This document shows, one piece after another, positions 62,816 through 64,000 of a stretch of 64,000 bases of DNA. The DNA comes from Anammoximicrobium sp964645045 (lineage in GTDB: Bacteria; Planctomycetota; Planctomycetia; Pirellulales; Pirellulaceae). Where the stretch lies: positions 124,001 to 188,000 of the forward strand of contig CAZXYZ010000001.1 in assembly GCA_964645045.1 (NCBI GenBank). The letters run 5' to 3'. Every line of letters begins with the position of its first letter. Within the stretch, counting starts at the first letter, position 1. A program made the translations under genes and the position numbers. Below the pieces are notes generated by a model that was not told the DNA's origin, did not search any database, and saw only the letters and a list, made by a program, of their open reading frames with translations.

Positions 62816-64000
62816 ATGACGCAACGGGTTTGGATTACCGGGGTTGGAGCGGCCACGCCGCTGGGCCACCAGTTTGAGACGTTCGCCGACAATCTGCTGA
62901 CAGGCAAGTCCGGAGTGGCCACGCATGAATTGCTGCCGAACGACCTTGGCGGCCGGCAAAATATCGCCGCGGTGGGCCCCATTCCGGTGCCACCCGGCTG
63001 GGACGACGCGGCCTTCGCACGCTTCAACCGCATGGAACAGCTGACGCTCAGCTGCACCGCACGAGCCCTGCAGGACGCCGGTTTAGAGACCGAACGCGGC
63101 GACTTGCGAATCGGTCTTGTCCTGGGGCTGGGTGGCGAGTACCTGCGCGTTTGGGAACTCGATACCCTGGCTGGCGGAAATCGAGTTTATACGCCGGAGC
63201 TGGACGTGACTTCGGCGGCTCATGTCATTCATCGGGAGTTGGGCCTGAACGGTCCGGCCGTCGCGACTGCTGCGGCCTGCGCCAGCGGTGGTTATGCGCT
63301 GGGGGTGGCGCGGCGTTGGATTCAACTCGGCTGGGTCGATGTTTGCCTGGCAGGCGGCTGCGATCTGATCACGCCCATGTCCTACGGCGGCTTCTATAAC
63401 CTGCGGGCCTTGTCGCGGCGGGAGGATTCGCCCGAGGCCGCCTCGCGACCGTTTGACCGCGCTCGAGACGGATTTGTCATGGGCGAAGGCGGCAGCATGT
63501 TCGTGCTGGAGTCCGACGCCAGTGTCCGCCGCCGGGACGCCTTCCGCTACGGCGAGTTCGCGGGATTCGGGGCCAGTAGCGACGCCACGCACATGGTGAT
63601 ACCCAGCTCCGAACCGGGCCCGGCCAGCCGCGCGGTAAAATCGGCCCTGGCGGACGCCGGCGTGTGCCCGGACGAGGTCGACTATGTCAACGCTCATGCC
63701 GCCGGCACGCCCGTTGGCGACCGGGCGGAGACCCGCGTGCTGCAATTGGCCCTGGGTGAAGCCGTGTCGCACATTCCGGTCAGTTCCACCAAGAGCATGA
63801 CCGGCCACCTGCTCAGCGGCGCTGCTGCGATCGAAGCCCTGGCCTGCCTGGTAGCGATCCGCCATCAAGCCATCCCCCCCACCATCAACTTGGACGATCC
63901 CGACCCGGAGTGCGATTTGCTGCACGTACCGCACCATGCCCGGCCTGCCCCAGTCCGGGTTTGTGCCTCCAACTCGTTGGGCTTCGGCGGCAGCAACACC
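62816..64000 (+). CDS. Beta-ketoacyl synthase (3' end outside window)
   Basis: 395 residues present. The ketosynthase signature is complete: VWITGVGAATPLG, ATAAACASGGYALG (nucleophile Cys), VNAHAAGTPVGDRAE (His) and SSTKSMTGHLLSGAA (Lys and second His), then NLDDPDPECDL and SNSLGFGGSNT. It is FabF-like and condenses ACP-bound acyl chains. It follows the Cys-less partner by 2 nt, so the pair is probably co-translated and may form a heterodimer. Confidence 0.95.
   Translation, partial: MTQRVWITGVGAATPLGHQFETFADNLLTGKSGVATHELLPNDLGGRQNIAAVGPIPVPPGWDDAAFARFNRMEQLTLSCTARALQDAGLETERGDLRIGLVLGLGGEYLRVWELDTLAGGNRVYTPELDVTSAAHVIHRELGLNGPAVATAAACASGGYALGVARRWIQLGWVDVCLAGGCDLITPMSYGGFYNLRALSRREDSPEAASRPFDRARDGFVMGEGGSMFVLESDASVRRRDAFRYGEFAGFGASSDATHMVIPSSEPGPASRAVKSALADAGVCPDEVDYVNAHAAGTPVGDRAETRVLQLALGEAVSHIPVSSTKSMTGHLLSGAAAIEALACLVAIRHQAIPPTINLDDPDPECDLLHVPHHARPAPVRVCASNSLGFGGSNT

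Noticed and set aside
1..64000. CRISPR arrays
   Set aside because: No regularly spaced direct repeats of 24-40 bp with unique spacers were found; the tandem repeats at 2106, 35044 and 45581 are contiguous units without spacers.

Overview
The window looks like a piece of a GC-rich planctomycete chromosome, most likely of the Pirellula-like group. This rests on the gene repertoire, not on a marker gene. It carries secreted PQQ-type beta-propeller proteins next to ThuA-domain proteins, a MoxR/DUF58/BatA/VWA membrane cluster, an Uma2 endonuclease, a GH106-type glycoside hydrolase, a secreted FAD-dependent oxidoreductase, small planctomycete-type hypothetical proteins, and many palindromic intergenic repeats. 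There is one tRNA gene and no rRNA or CRISPR array. A run of 100 Ns at 34944-35043 marks an assembly gap.

Layout. 1-9.5 kb (minus): an operon of MoxR ATPase, DUF58 protein, BatA-like VWA protein, a second large VWA-like membrane protein, and a large membrane protein that runs off the left edge. 9.6-12.9 kb: an accessory strip with a Doc-like remnant, a PIN toxin gene with an in-frame stop next to its putative antitoxin, and a large near-perfect palindrome. A 1041-nt group II intron, whose maturase gene is internally deleted, sits in one arm of that palindrome. 12.9-18.6 kb (plus): a methyltransferase-like/PQQ propeller fusion, a ThuA protein and a second PQQ propeller. 18.8-27.7 kb (minus): a DUF4129 protein, an iron-sulfur flavoprotein, a large putative glycoside hydrolase, Uma2, an amidohydrolase, a 93-aa protein and NadD. 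27.7-34.8 kb: PriA, tRNA-Gly(CCC), a glycosyltransferase, methionine aminopeptidase, a flavodoxin, a UroD-family protein and a frameshifted GYD gene. 35.2-46.6 kb (minus): a fusion of GTP-dependent PEP carboxykinase with an aminotransferase, a GH106-type hydrolase, AroK, AroE, three small proteins and a second ThuA protein.

47.1-57.9 kb is a defence island. It has a type I restriction-modification operon in the order R-S-X-PIN-M, in which an unknown gene and a PIN nuclease are inserted between hsdS and hsdM with 4-nt coupling overlaps. Next comes a predicted PD-(D/E)XK nuclease fused to a P-loop NTPase, in visibly less GC-rich DNA, and then an antitoxin whose PIN partner is fused to a frameshifted REP-associated transposase fragment. 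58.4-64 kb (plus): a secreted FAD oxidoreductase, then a lipid or polyketide type II cluster with a DUF374 acyltransferase, an acyl carrier protein, a ketosynthase-like protein without the catalytic Cys, and a complete-looking ketosynthase cut by the right edge.

The most interesting items are the R-S-X-PIN-M operon with its neighbouring nuclease-NTPase, the PEPCK-aminotransferase fusion, the intron-bearing giant palindrome, and at least four families of palindromic or terminal-inverted-repeat elements. Two of these elements supply the stop codons of adjacent genes.
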